A DNA stretch of 64,000 nt, taken from contig SADC01000386.1 in NCBI GenBank assembly GCA_004194705.1, positions 58,839 through 122,838 of the forward strand. The letters are read 5' to 3'. This stretch comes from Ditylenchus dipsaci (taxonomy: Eukaryota > Nematoda > Chromadorea > Rhabditida > Anguinidae). The position numbers were made by a program, and so were the translations under genes. Position 1 is the first letter of the stretch; every line of letters begins with the position of its first letter. This document shows, in pieces, positions 20,601-30,437 of the stretch. Below the pieces are notes generated by a model. The model made no database searches. It was not told the origin of the DNA and saw only the letters and a program-made list of their open reading frames with translations.

Positions 20601-22966
20601 TCTTTTTATTTTTTGGTGAATAAAGGATGGTTTTAGTTGAATTTTCGGGTCATTAAAAGTCATAAAGTCCACTCTTGATTTTACGCCACCCCTCGGACGG
20701 AGTTTTGGTGGCTTTAAATCGAGAGTTGACTGTATTGTTGACTTCTCTGTTCGCAAACCTTCGATTTAGTGTACTCTTCATTTACCTTATATTCTCTATT
20801 AATCCGCACTCTCTAATAATCCCCACCCCACGGACCTCATATCTCAGTCTAGAGCAAACATTTCACAAATCTGTTTTTGCGTTTTCTTCATTAGCACAAG
20901 CTCTCTCGATTGCACTTTTCAGATCTTGGTCGACTGTCTGAAAATCTTAAAATCCACCTCAAATTTTTGATACTTGGTCACTTAGGGGGGCGCATTTTAT
21001 AACTTTTTTCAAATTATGTTTTGACGGCTCCTAAGTAATTTTTATATGCTTTAAATGATGAAAAATTTGTTTTCTAATACTTTCTTTCGTTAAACCGATT
21101 TTTCGAAAAAATTTTTTTTTGACTAAAATTAGACTTTTTACCTTGGGGGACCAAGGCATGTTAAGTTTTTAGTCAAATTTTGGTCTAAATTTTTTTTTCG
21201 AGAAATCGGTTTTTTATCTAAGAAAACTTTGGAAGACATTTTTTGACCGTTTGAAGCATATAAAAATCACTTAGGAGTCGTTTAAACATGATTTAGACGA
21301 TATTATAAATGCACCCCCTATGTGAACAAGTGCCAAATTTTACTATTTTAGAGATTGAAAAATAATCCCCTGTGGAAGATTAATAGAGAATGTACAGTAT
21401 TGTATATTTTTCCAATCTGTCTGAGCTACACTAAATTGAGAGTGGACTGTATTTTTTAATAAACATGGTGTAAAAAATTTGATAAAAATGGTAAAAGTTT
21501 GTCCGAACATGTTAATTCACCGTATCACTTCTAATAAACGCCCCCGCTCTAATAAAGGCCCCCCCCCCTAATTTTGACTAAGATTTTAGAGTTAAGACCA
21601 TTTTTGATTGACAATTTTAAAATTGGTTTGAAAAATAAGCATACCGGGGCGCCTATTAGAGGAAATACGTTACACTTTAATGAGCATTTTTCGATCCACC
21701 AGAAGTTTTTCTCGCCTTTTCAGTTCAAAAAATCTTTGAGTCCTTCGTAGCAAAATAAAATCAAGGTGATTTTACCTTGACTTTAAGCTATATCACCGTA
21801 CAAAAGTGAAATCGTTATTCTGAAAAGCAGGTTTTGTTCAGCGCAAAATCTTGACTTTAGGGGGAAAAGAAGTTTGAAGTTTTAAACTCAATTTTTACCT
21901 TGACTGACAGATAACCAAGTGCACCATCCCCCCTGCAAAGATTTTTTTCTCTAAGCAGATTATTTTCATCTAAGCCTGGGCCTAACCTAAGCCTAAGTTA
22001 GCGCGCTACACATTGCAAAAAAGAAAACTTAAAAAATCAAGGGAACCCAAAATAGGATGCTTAGAGAAAAATACTCTTTGGAGGGGGTGCAATTGGGCTT
22101 TTACGACTTAGACTTTTGAAAATACTGCCCCCCCCTAAAGGGGCATGCCCATCGCTGATGGGAATATTTTGAAAGGCGGTTACCAGTGAAATTCAAACAA
22201 GAATTAATTTGACACGATTTTGTCAAACTCAACAAAAATTATACTCATCGTGAAATTGAACCGATTATTGACTTTCACAGTACGCCGCTGCTTTACCACT
22301 AGGCCACCGATGCTATTATCAGGTGTTTTTGATTACTTATTCTCCGCAAGGTATTCAACAAAATGTCTTTCAAACAATTCTTTTTTGTATTGACCCGGTA
22401 CCTGATTAAAAAATTATTCCCATTTGCGACGAGCATGCCCCGTTAAAGCCTGTAGTAAAAAAATTATTTTTCACCTTTAGCAACAGTAACTTCCATTCCG
22501 TCTGGATTAATAAAGATTTCAATAGCAGGATAAATGCACTCTCCAGTTGCAACATCCCAAATATCACAACTGCCTCTCCGCCATCCACTGTCATGTCCAA
22601 CTACCGCTAGTAAATCATCTGCAGGCAAACCAATTAGTTTGCAATTAAAATATGGAGACACCTGCCCTTCAGCTGGAATAAGTACTTTTTCATGGTCTCC
22701 ACTATCCGAATTCCACACTCCATAAGTTCCATCTTTGCTGGCTGATACAAATAAATTGTTATCAAGCACTGCCAAACAGTGTACTATTCCAGAATGGTGA
22801 ACAAAAGTATATATGCAGGAGAATTCGTAAATTCCATCATTGTCGGTGATTTTCCAGAGATTGATTTTTCCATCCTGATGACCAGTTAGCAAATGATTAT
22901 AGTTTATAACTATTAAAGTACTCAAACATTGGGTTTCGTTGCTGGAGAATACTTGCATCTTTAAGC
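16931..22966 (-). CDS. WD40-repeat protein gene, two exons seen, 5' end missing
   Basis: Exons 22966-22475 and 17604-16931 join in the same phase (one base carried over), giving about 390 codons ending at a stop. The upstream exon holds WD repeats with recognisable blades: LLTGHQDGKINLWKI, LFVSASKDGTYGVWN and a CDIWDVATGEC end. The downstream exon holds weaker blades (ILVANRNLWVYTIG) and a C-terminal helical tail with WEVLEEILALTARPG. WD40 propellers are protein-binding scaffolds; the specific partner is unknown. The upstream exon also begins mid-codon, so at least one 5' exon is missing. The 4.87 kb intron contains at least five palindromic elements. No frame breaks were seen, so it is probably functional. 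Confidence 0.75.
17700..18184. mobile_element. GC-rich foldback element in the WD40 gene intron
   Basis: Left tip CCGGACATCATACTTGCACG and a right tip complementary to CCGGCATAATTGCACG enclose many GGCGCC/GCGCCGGC words separated by AT-rich stretches. It starts about 95 bp upstream of the terminal exon acceptor. Confidence 0.6.
18796..19038. mobile_element. Foldback MITE
   Basis: Arms ACTATCGATTACCGACCATT and complement, with the unit (CGATTACCGACC) occurring twice per arm in slightly different forms. Short words such as ATTTAGTGTA in the flanks suggest further decayed elements around it. Confidence 0.65.
19205..19278. repeat. Single end of the CAGTGCGTTTCA family
   Basis: CAGTGCGTTTCACAATTTTA followed by CAGGCACCCCC and GGTGTTTAGTGACATTT. 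The same end occurs at 19988 and inverted near 20440 inside the large palindrome. Only one end is present here; it abuts the next palindrome. Confidence 0.5.
19279..19441. mobile_element. Near-perfect 163-bp palindrome
   Basis: ACATGTCGACTATTGTTTTA and CAGACGGTTGAATTTAGAC in the left arm are repeated as complements in the right arm, with a short A-rich loop. Non-coding foldback, directly next to a partial CAGTGCG end. Confidence 0.7.
19580..20842. mobile_element. 1.26-kb concentric palindrome in the WD40 gene intron
   Basis: The arms are nearly identical for several hundred bases. From outside in, they contain an end resembling the CCGTA family (GGGGATTATTAGAGAGTG), then CAGTCAACTCTCGATTTAA, then TAGTCAACCCTCGCTATAG, then CAGTGCGTTTCATAATTTTA, each mirrored at the other side. 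The innermost 300 bp are less symmetrical and hold an extra direct copy of a GGAAAAGGAGATCAAAATAT segment. Confidence 0.8.
20972..21331. mobile_element. Foldback MITE with CCTTGG core
   Basis: Ends ACTTGGTCACTTAGGGGG and complement of CACTTGTTCACATAGGGG. The arms contain CTCCTAAGTAATTTTTATA and its complement, and the centre is ACCTTGGGGGACCAAGGCAT. Similar inner arms occur in the hairpin elements at 10.9 and 42.8 kb. Confidence 0.65.
21520..21670. mobile_element. CCGTA-tip foldback MITE
   Basis: Tip CCGTATCACTTCTAATAAAC, then words CGCCCCC and GGCCCCCCC after successive TCTAATAA units. The right end is GGGGCGCCTATTAGAGG. The interior has the TTTTTGATTGACAATTTT segment shared with the 7.0 and 52.3 kb elements. 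Confidence 0.7.
21671..22244. other. WD40 gene intron remainder
   Basis: AT-rich; contains a GCCTAAG-type run near 21975 and a duplicated GAGAAAAATACTCTTTGGA-like segment also found at 6630-6650, 6810 and 45480. No exon recognised. Confidence 0.4.
22245..22313 (-). other. tRNA-like sequence, probably a pseudo-tRNA or SINE head
   Basis: Read on the minus strand, GCATCGGTGGCCTAGTGGTA resembles a tRNA 5' end with an A box, and GGTTCAATTTC resembles a B box about 30 bases later. Five of seven acceptor pairs can form, but the T stem is poor and the anticodon stem is unclear. It could be the head of a tRNA-derived SINE. Confidence 0.3.
22475..22966 (-). CDS. WD-repeat exon of the WD40 gene
   Basis: A 492-bp symmetric exon (phase 1 in and out) with acceptor TTTTTTAG and donor AAAG|GTGAAA. 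It carries three WD-like repeats, including HLLTGHQDGKINLW and DNNLFVSASKDGTYGVW. The next exon downstream completes the glycine codon split at the junction. Confidence 0.75.
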
Positions 22967-23981
22967 CTAAAAAAGCTGGCACTATTACAGTTTGTAATTT
23001 ACCTCTTAGAATTTAGTTAAGAACTGAAAAACCGGGCAGGAACCGGGCATATCATAACCAAAACTTGGCAAAAATCGGGCAAAAGACAAGAATGAAATAT
23101 CGTAAAAGTTTCTTTCTGATCTTATTTGTTACTGCATTTGATCTATTTTAAAAAGTTCTAGTAAACATCATAAGCATTTACAAAGTCAAAATTTGCGTTG
23201 AATTAAGTACATGTAGTTACTCACAGGGGAGAGACCTGACCATACCTGCAGCGCCGCCGGCGCTGGCGCCGTTTTCGAAAAAGCCCGGCGGTGCCGCCAA
23301 GCGCCGGCTTCGAAAATTGGGAGTAGCGACAGGAGAGTTTTATCGTAAAAGCTTTTTGCGGCGCCCGGACATTGTCCCTTTTTAATGGACCATATCGACC
23401 GGAGGAAAGTTTTGTTAGTCCAAATTTTGATTACGCATCGAGCGTTAAAAATAAAAATTATGGTCCATCATAGCGTCTGAAAAGTGCATAAATTTTTTCA
23501 GTGACCTAGCAAAGTAAGACAACATATGACTTCAACATGTATCGAAAAACAACAAAAAAAGAAACCAAAATAAATGTTTTGATGAAAGTTAAATTTTAAA
23601 ACTGCTCATAAAATATATCAATTAAAATTAAGAAATAGAAAAAATTGATTAGCATACTGATGTCGACATTATACATTTCTTTAACACAAATACATGAATA
23701 ATAACTCCCTGAAAAGATTTTTTTATCACTTTCTTATATAAAAGTGTTTCGAAAAATTGCAAAAAATATCGAATAACAATTGTTGTTGATAACTTCATTC
23801 TTAAACAATAATATGAGTTAAAAATAGCAATTTGTTTTTGCTTTTCTCTATGATATAGAATAAATAATTTTCTTTTAAAAAAATATAATAGGTGAGCTTG
23901 TGAAAAATCGGTGAGATATTGCACTCACACAGACTTTCCTGCGATATGAATCCATAAAATTACTGACTGTAAATATGCATA
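22967..23981. other. Upstream of the WD40 exon, no exon recognised
   Basis: Includes a GC-rich patch at about 23245-23365 (GCGCCGCCGGCGCTGGCGCC), probably a decayed member of the GC-rich foldback family. The missing first WD40 exon should lie here or further right. Confidence 0.4.
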
Positions 23982-24115
23982 CAGTCAATCCTCGATATAG
24001 TGACACATCTCGGGATCGGTCTCGGGGTGTCACTATATCGGAGTGTCACTTTAGTCATTTTAGTTTAGCCAAACCAAACTAACCGACTTCAAGGTGTCAT
24101 ATGCAGGCTTGACTG
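23982..24115. mobile_element. Pogo-type foldback MITE with an empty paralogous site
   Basis: Ends CAGTCAATCCTCGATATAGT and GACTG with TA flanks; the word AGTGACAC or its complement appears in both arms. The duplicated segment at about 55650-55690 reads straight across this position (CTGACTGTGAATGTGCAT, then TTTTTTGCTCA) without the element. Confidence 0.8.
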
Positions 24116-24769
24116 TACAGTGATTTTTTCGCTCAATCCACTTGAGCAAATTCACAGGTATTAAGAGTAACCTGTCACTACGAACTATTATTTTCGAAGC
24201 TAGGTGATCATCAAAAATATCCGATCATTTATAAGTTACAAGGTGACCCAAGTAATTAACCTGACTTCGAAGAGTCACTGCTTTGGTTTTAAAAGTAGTT
24301 TTACGGTGCAACTTTATGAAAGTTTTTTCAAAACATTCGAAATAAGAAAAGCAACATCATATTATGTATTTTAGATCACTGCTGTAATAACTGGACTATT
24401 TGGTGTTCCAGTTTGTTGACTGTAACAGTGGCTTTACAAGCAGATTGGCTTGGCACAGTTTGTTCACCAGCAGGTTCATCCACCAATATAGCCTGAAAAC
24501 AAATGTTAAGCATGCAATTAGCCAGCCAGAGCTATATCGACCAGCTGGGCCAAGAAATCAACCGATAAAAAATAATCTGAACTTATGCTCTACTTATAAT
24601 TGCTCTACTTATAAAAAAATTCGGCTTCATATGCGTTTGCATCTTCAAAAAAAACATACATTGATGGCCCAAGCTTTTTTAGGCTTAGAAATGGGAGGCC
24701 AGCGTATGTAAGGATGGACTCGAACATCTTTTTTAGCCTTATGTACTTCGACAGAGATTAACGGCAGGG

Positions 24770-24862
24770 TTAACGGCTCGGCGCGCCGAAAATTTGGCTT
24801 TCGGTTTTCGGCTCGGCGCGCCGAAAATTTCGGCTTCCGGCTCGGCGCGCCGTTAATTTCGA
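24770..24862. repeat. Triple GGCTCGGCGCGCCG repeat
   Basis: Three copies of GGCTCGGCGCGCCG separated by AAAATTTCGGCTT-like spacers, with TTAACGGCTCGG at one end and GCCGTTAATTT at the other, so the unit is palindromic. It lies in the intron of the coiled-coil pseudogene. Confidence 0.6.
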
Positions 24863-25015
24863 TCTGAAATCATTTATTGTCCTGAAGTGTAACTCTCCTC
24901 GTTCTCAAGACTCGGAAGGTGACTCTCCGTCCGTGAAAAAGTTTTGCGTATTGTTGTCTTTACAAGTTTCTAAACCGACTGTATTCTTAATGGGTAAAAC
25001 TTTTTGGCGCTACTC

Positions 25016-25275
25016 GGTTATACCCCCTCTTCCCCCCCCCCCCCCCCAAAGTGCTACTCGGGAATACCCCCCCCCCCCCCAATCCTAGGAGCTACTCGGT
25101 TATACCCCCCCCCTTCCCCAATCAAGATTTTTAGGAGTGGTCAAAACACATTTTTAAGCAATAATTTCGCCATAAAAGGTCCAGAAAAGCAATTTAAAAG
25201 GGATTATGGGCTGTATTGGAGGGAAGGGACAAACGAGTAGCTTTGGGGGGGGGGGGGTGTATTACCGAGTAGCGT
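25016..25275. mobile_element. C-tract foldback MITE
   Basis: Ends GGCGCTACTCGGTTATACCC and a right end complementary to GACGCTACTCGGTAATACAC, with long C or G runs just inside. The flanking octamers AAACTTTT and AAAGTTTT differ by one base. The same end type, with an exact 8-bp duplication, is at 47638-48324. Confidence 0.65.
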
Positions 25276-26089
25276 CAAAGTTTTGCCTTGGTCCTCCAAG
25301 CTGAAATTGGTATATTTTAAATTTCCACTAATGTCGCGACGGCAAGAGCCAGAAAATATATAACTTCATGCGACGTCAATTTAGGATAAAAAAAGAGGGA
25401 AAATATTGCAAGACTAAGCTCATAGCAAAAAATGTTACAAAAGTGTTAGTCTAACCCACCTGTCTGAGCTGAGCAATAGCTTGTACAGCATTAGCCAGCT
25501 TTGCATCCACCACAAATCCAGCCATTTTCTCAATGTTAGCTAACTTCAGATTCTTGTTCTTGTCAGCAAGTAGTTGATGTTGTTGTATGGCTTGTTGCTG
25601 GTTCAACTTGGCTATAGTAGCTTCTAAGACCAACTGTTCTGCCTTCTCCACAGCTTTATGCATGCTTAGAGAGTGCACAGAACTTTTAAGCTTATCCTCA
25701 GCCACCATTAAAGCTTGCTGAAGCTGTGTCTCCAATGCTTGAATGGTCTTGTCTGCCTGCTCTACTGCTTCGCTTATCGCACTGTTGGCATCAGATATCA
25801 CAGCTTCGGTGTGTTCGTGGTAAAAGTGGAGCTGGTCGTCTAGTTTACTCAGCTTGCTGTTAGCCTTTGAATGTCAGCATTAGTTTTGAGAAGCAGTTGT
25901 TCCTGTAATTTATCAGAAGTTCACAGCCTTTTTTGAATGTAAAATATTACAGCTGTAGTTTGGACGTCATGCAAAGTAGCTACTGCCTTTTCCAATTCCA
26001 ACAACTCGGCCAACTTCTTTTCTCAACCATCACAGTATCACCTTTGATCCCAATTTTTCCAGCTAGCCCACTTATGCCGTCAGTCACCT

Positions 26090-27630
26090 AAAATTTAATA
26101 ATTTTTATATATTGTTGAGCACGGCCTTTCTGTGAGCCTAACCGGACACGGTCAGCAAGGACTTGCTTTTTCACTACATACAATATGCCTAACTAATTTA
26201 TTTGGTTTCCAGATTATTATTGCCGCATCAATGAAAATGATTTTCATGAACATATTCTAATCATTTTTCGATTAGTCAGACATGATTCGGCTCTATATGT
26301 GTTCGTACTCCTCCCAGAAAAAACTTGCCTTGGTCCCCTGTTGTTTGTTGTTTGGATGTTTGTCTCCTGTTGTGCTTTTTGCAATTTCTTCTTTTCCTAT
26401 CGTGTATTTCTACGTTCTTTGTCTTATTTATGATCCTTTTCACATAATTTCATCAGCAGTATGTATTTTTTGTCATGAGAAAAAAAAGCTTCATTCTAAT
26501 AAATACGAAGTTAAAAGTACAATCTTGGTGTTTGAGCAGACGTGCGATAACAAAACTATACTAAAATTAAAAATTTCAGTATAATTTTTGATGAAAAAAC
26601 AAGGAAAAAACCACAGGGAGGAAGACTAAGGCGATTTTGCAAATTTTGCAAAAAAACGACAGGCGGACCGAAGCAAGTTTTTTTGTGGGTCCGAACACAT
26701 TTAGAGCCAATACATATAGAGCCGATATGATTCGATAGCCCCTTTCTTAACCTTTCGAATGAGCTATTAATTGTTCATTAATGATGAACAAAAAAAGCGT
26801 ATAAGTGTTTTAAAGACATTAGGTGCGAAAATGAGCAGTTTAGGGGCGGGGGTACATCCATCATTTTAACTGGTAAAAAATTCAATTTAGAGTTCAGCGC
26901 TTTAACAACCTCTCATTTTCATGTCGTAGCGCAGTTCAAGAGCTACAAAACACATGTTCACAGAATGATATTAAAATAATCTGAATGTTGAGATATAGTC
27001 CTTTAGAAAAATTCTTGAAATGACTATATAGGAAGACAATATAATTAGTTGATAGGTTCACAAGTAAACCATTCTGTTTCAAAATTGTTTCATGAAACCT
27101 GTTAGCTAATCATATTTTCTTCCTATATAATATTTTCGCTAAGCAGGTTTTCGTTAACCTAGTTCACCTAGCCATCGAAAAATGATAAGAACATGTTTAT
27201 AAGAAATTATTTTCAACAAGAACATGCAATTGAAAAATCCTCGCGATACGCTCCTCAAAATGACACCCGGTAGGGTCACTTGTTAAATACTGATTGTTGA
27301 TATTATAAAAAACCTACTGACCCACTGGTTAAAAGTGACAGTGCTATTTTTTTTCCAGTGAACAACTTTTTTCTTTATAGACATGCGTAGTTTGTATGCT
27401 AAATTGATAAAGTTGTTTATAATATATATAAAACATGGTAAAAATCTTATATCTGCCTCGTTTCGGGTGAAAAATGCCTTGTTTTTTGGAGTTTTAGTCA
27501 AAGAGGTGAGTAAATAAACAATTTTTTTTTATTTTTTTTTTTTCAAAATTTTTTTTTATAACACTATTAGATAGTTCTGAGATTTTATATTCTAATAAAG
27601 TATTATTTGATGCAGAATCTTTATAGAATA
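26090..27630. other. No gene recognised; one partial repeat
   Basis: Around 26880-27010 is a diverged copy of the arm of the 30.4-32.0 kb foldback (TCGTAGCGCAGTTCAAGAGC, TACAAAACACATGTTCACAG). The longest frame (26282-26584) has no family signature. Confidence 0.4.
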
Positions 27631-27677
27631 CCGTATTTCTAATAAGCGCCCCGGGGCGCTTATTAGAGGAAATACGG
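27631..27677. mobile_element. Minimal 47-bp CCGTA-tip palindrome, TA target site
   Basis: CCGTATTTCTAATAAGCGCC meets its own complement with almost no loop, flanked by TA on both sides. It consists only of the two tips of the family. Confidence 0.7.
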
Positions 27678-27719
27678 TATAGCAGAAAAACGTCGAAGTA
27701 TGAAGCAAGTTGGAAAAAT

Positions 27720-28265
27720 GGTACTTCTATGGTTTGTCACCCTTTATTTTTTGAAAAAGGACTCAAAATCATTTTTGAAACTACTGTTTTTGCCCAAAAA
27801 AACTGAAGAAACATTCTTAAACACTTTGCGAATTAAATTTTTTTAAAGTTTACCAAAAATTTTGCCTATCATCTCTTAGAGGTTAATAGACTTTTTAAGA
27901 AACTTGAGGGTCATTTTTCAGTAATTTATAATGTTTTTTGCTGGATATAAATCACTTAAAGATCATTTTGCATGCATAAAAAGATATGTATACTGAAGAT
28001 TCTACATGCGATAGTCCCTAGAAAGTCAAAACATGTTCAAAATTTAGCATTCATACCTTCATTTGTCTTCAAAGAGGCTAAGACTTCGTGAAAAAACCTC
28101 AAATAATCATCTACTTCTGAGGAGTTGCAGTTTTGAAAAAATATACTTTTTCAATACAGAAAGTGTTCAGAAATGATCCTTTTCTGTTGCTGGATAGAAA
28201 AAAATCGGTTTTGGAGGTGGTTTTAAGTCATTTAAAAAATAAGCGGGACCAACCATAGAAGTACC
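27720..28265. mobile_element. Merlin-type MITE with 8-bp target duplication
   Basis: Left tip GGTACTTCTATGGTTTGTCA, right tip complementary to GGTACTTCTATGGTTGGTCC, and the octamer GGAAAAAT directly flanks both sides (27712-27719, 28266-28273). The tips match those of the element at 60445-60779, which still carries transposase codons. No coding here. Confidence 0.8.
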
Positions 28266-28883
28266 GGAAAAATAATTTGATTCATAATTTTACCTTTTTG
28301 TGCTACATTTTGCAAAGATATTGCAACGGACGATATATGATTAAAAGCCAGAATCTTAGGGCTACCTAATAGTGTCATCACTAAAAAATTAATCAAATAC
28401 TTGCCCTGTTGCCCGAAAAAAAAAACAGGGCACTTTTCAGCCAAAAAAGGGCTAATTTAACACTTCTCCTAAAACATGCTGGAACTTTACAGTTATATCT
28501 AGTGGACATGATACTGTTAGTATAAGGTTGAAATGCGTTTGACCATCAAAGTTAGATCAACAATAAACAGAGCTCTCATATTTGAATTCTCTCAAATAAA
28601 CATTTCCGAATTTTGACTACTTTTAAAGAGAATAGTCATTTCATCCGTGCTTATTTTATTGCCATTTTGAAGCGAAAAAAGAATTCGTGAAAAACATCGA
28701 AAACAAAAAAATATTTTAGGTCTCGAAAAAGACAATTTTTTTCAAAAAACGATTAGTAGGGTTTTTGAGTAATAATTTCAAATGGTTACTCAAATTAAAA
28801 GTAACGGTTACTTTTGGGAAAAACCACAACAACAAACTTTTTATCAACTGTGAAAATTCGAAAATTCGTCAATTTAAAAATGG

Positions 28884-29356
28884 CGTTGAAAGGAGGGGTG
28901 AAAGCTGTTAAGGAGATAGTCTCGACACGAAAGGATTATACCAAGTTTTGTGTTTTTCAAGTGTGTGCTTAGAGCCATATTTTGTCGACAACTTGTTGTT
29001 GGAATCTCAGTCAAACTTGTGCACAATTAAAAATTGAAATAGTAACATCAATATCGAAATTTCTAAATTCTTTCAAAAAATATCCTGAAAATTTAAATGG
29101 TAAGGAGAAAAACCATTGAAAAAAAAGTTGGTTAGTTTTATACTGCATTGGGATTTTAGGGTATTTTTTGAAGGAATTTTGAAGTTCTGATATTGATGAG
29201 ACTGATCGAACTTTTAATTACGCACAAGTTAGTCTGAGATCATAACACTGAGTTGCCGACAAAATATGGCTCTAAAACCAAATTGAAAAAACACAAAACT
29301 TGGTATAATCCTATCGTGTCGAGACTATCTCCTTAGTAGCTTTCACCCCTTTTAAC
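28884..29356. mobile_element. Foldback MITE
   Basis: Ends contain GGGGTGAAAGCTGTTAAGGA and GATAGTCTCGACACGAAAGG, mirrored at the other side; further in, TTATACCAAGTTTTGTGTTT is mirrored too. Partial copies of one end occur near 45060-45120 and 60165. Confidence 0.65.
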
Positions 29357-30437
29357 ACCGACTTTCAAATATCAAAGCACCGTAGTGCATATATCAAAAA
29401 TGGTCATCATGAAATTCTGATCTGTGTTGCTCGCGTGTTCAAGTGTCGATAAAGGCAGTTGAAAACAATTTTAATTGTACCAAACTTTTAATTTTTATTT
29501 ATTTCCGGTGTTATGAATATTAGTATTAATGTATAAATCTGTTTCCTAGAATCAGAATGAAAACAAAAACTGTCAACTCAGTTACCGTCGGGTACAAGAA
29601 TGAGTATCCCTTGACTTGACAACTCTACAGACTGGCCGAAACACTTAGATTTTTTTCAAATTTCAATTATGAAAATTTTCTTTTTGATATATATTATTTT
29701 AGATTTTGTGCGCATCGTTTGTATGTTTTTTTATTGGAAAGCTGCCAAGTAGCTTCGCTTCTTCTACTGAATTCCCCGAGAGCTAGAGGGGTTTACTTTC
29801 ATGGTGCAAAAAGCTACCTGCGCAAAATTGTAAATATTTTCTAAATTTTTCCGGCCATCCTTTACAAATAAGCATTTCTCCCCTGAATATCTGAAAAATA
29901 CCTGCATGATGGAGTCCTTCGTATTTCTCAGTATCTGTTATCATCTCGAAAATCAGAAAAACAATAATAAATCCATATATATAAGCAGGAATAAATCGTA
30001 TTATTTTGTAGCGAAGAATCAGCGGAGCTTTGACTTTTTCATCGTAATTTATGTTGAATTTATTCACTTGATTAGTATTTTGGTTGGTTTGTTTAGCCCA
30101 GGAAACTGAACGATAATCAAATTTATGAAAAATGTAAAAGTACAGTTTTCATACCAATTTTACAGAAACATTTCTGAACCATTCAGATTTGGATCGCAAT
30201 TGCACTGCAGATGAAACGTAGCCATTTGGCTTACTTTGCAACAAATAAAACTTGGACGAAAATCTCAACATTTTCCGAAACTATTGCTTACAAATAAGGC
30301 AAGACTTATGTAAAAATAAATTAAAAATATTTTTTATATTTCATAGTCTGATTGACAGGGAATAGTTGAAATACCAAAGACTATCTTTTAAAATATATCC
30401 ATTGGGACAAATTTTTAAGTCAAAAATCTTAATCTAT
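29357..30437. other. Unassigned sequence
   Basis: AT-rich. The segment at about 29797-29850 (ATGGTGCAAAAAGCTACCTG) has a diverged copy at about 39678-39735, inside the 2-kb foldback. No gene recognised. Confidence 0.4.

Larger units (their letters stand above)
24376..26089 (-). pseudogene. Broken coiled-coil protein gene (3' part)
   Basis: Two exons on the minus strand: 26089-25460 and 24492-24376. The larger is Ala/Leu/Gln/Lys-rich with heptad spacing (LETQLQQALMVAEDKLK, KAVEKAEQLVLEATIAKL), preceded by a glycine-rich GLAGKIGIKGDTV piece. The last exon reads AILVDEPAGEQTVPSQSACK...KLEHQIVQLLQQ and a stop. Phases fit at the intron (donor GTGGGT, acceptor TTTTCAG). Inside the large exon I see two frame shifts (about 26025 and 25855) and an in-frame TGA near 25935, so it is probably inactive unless these are sequence errors. 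The family is not recognised. Duplicates of its parts lie at 55.6-56.1 and 58.1-58.35 kb. Confidence 0.6.
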
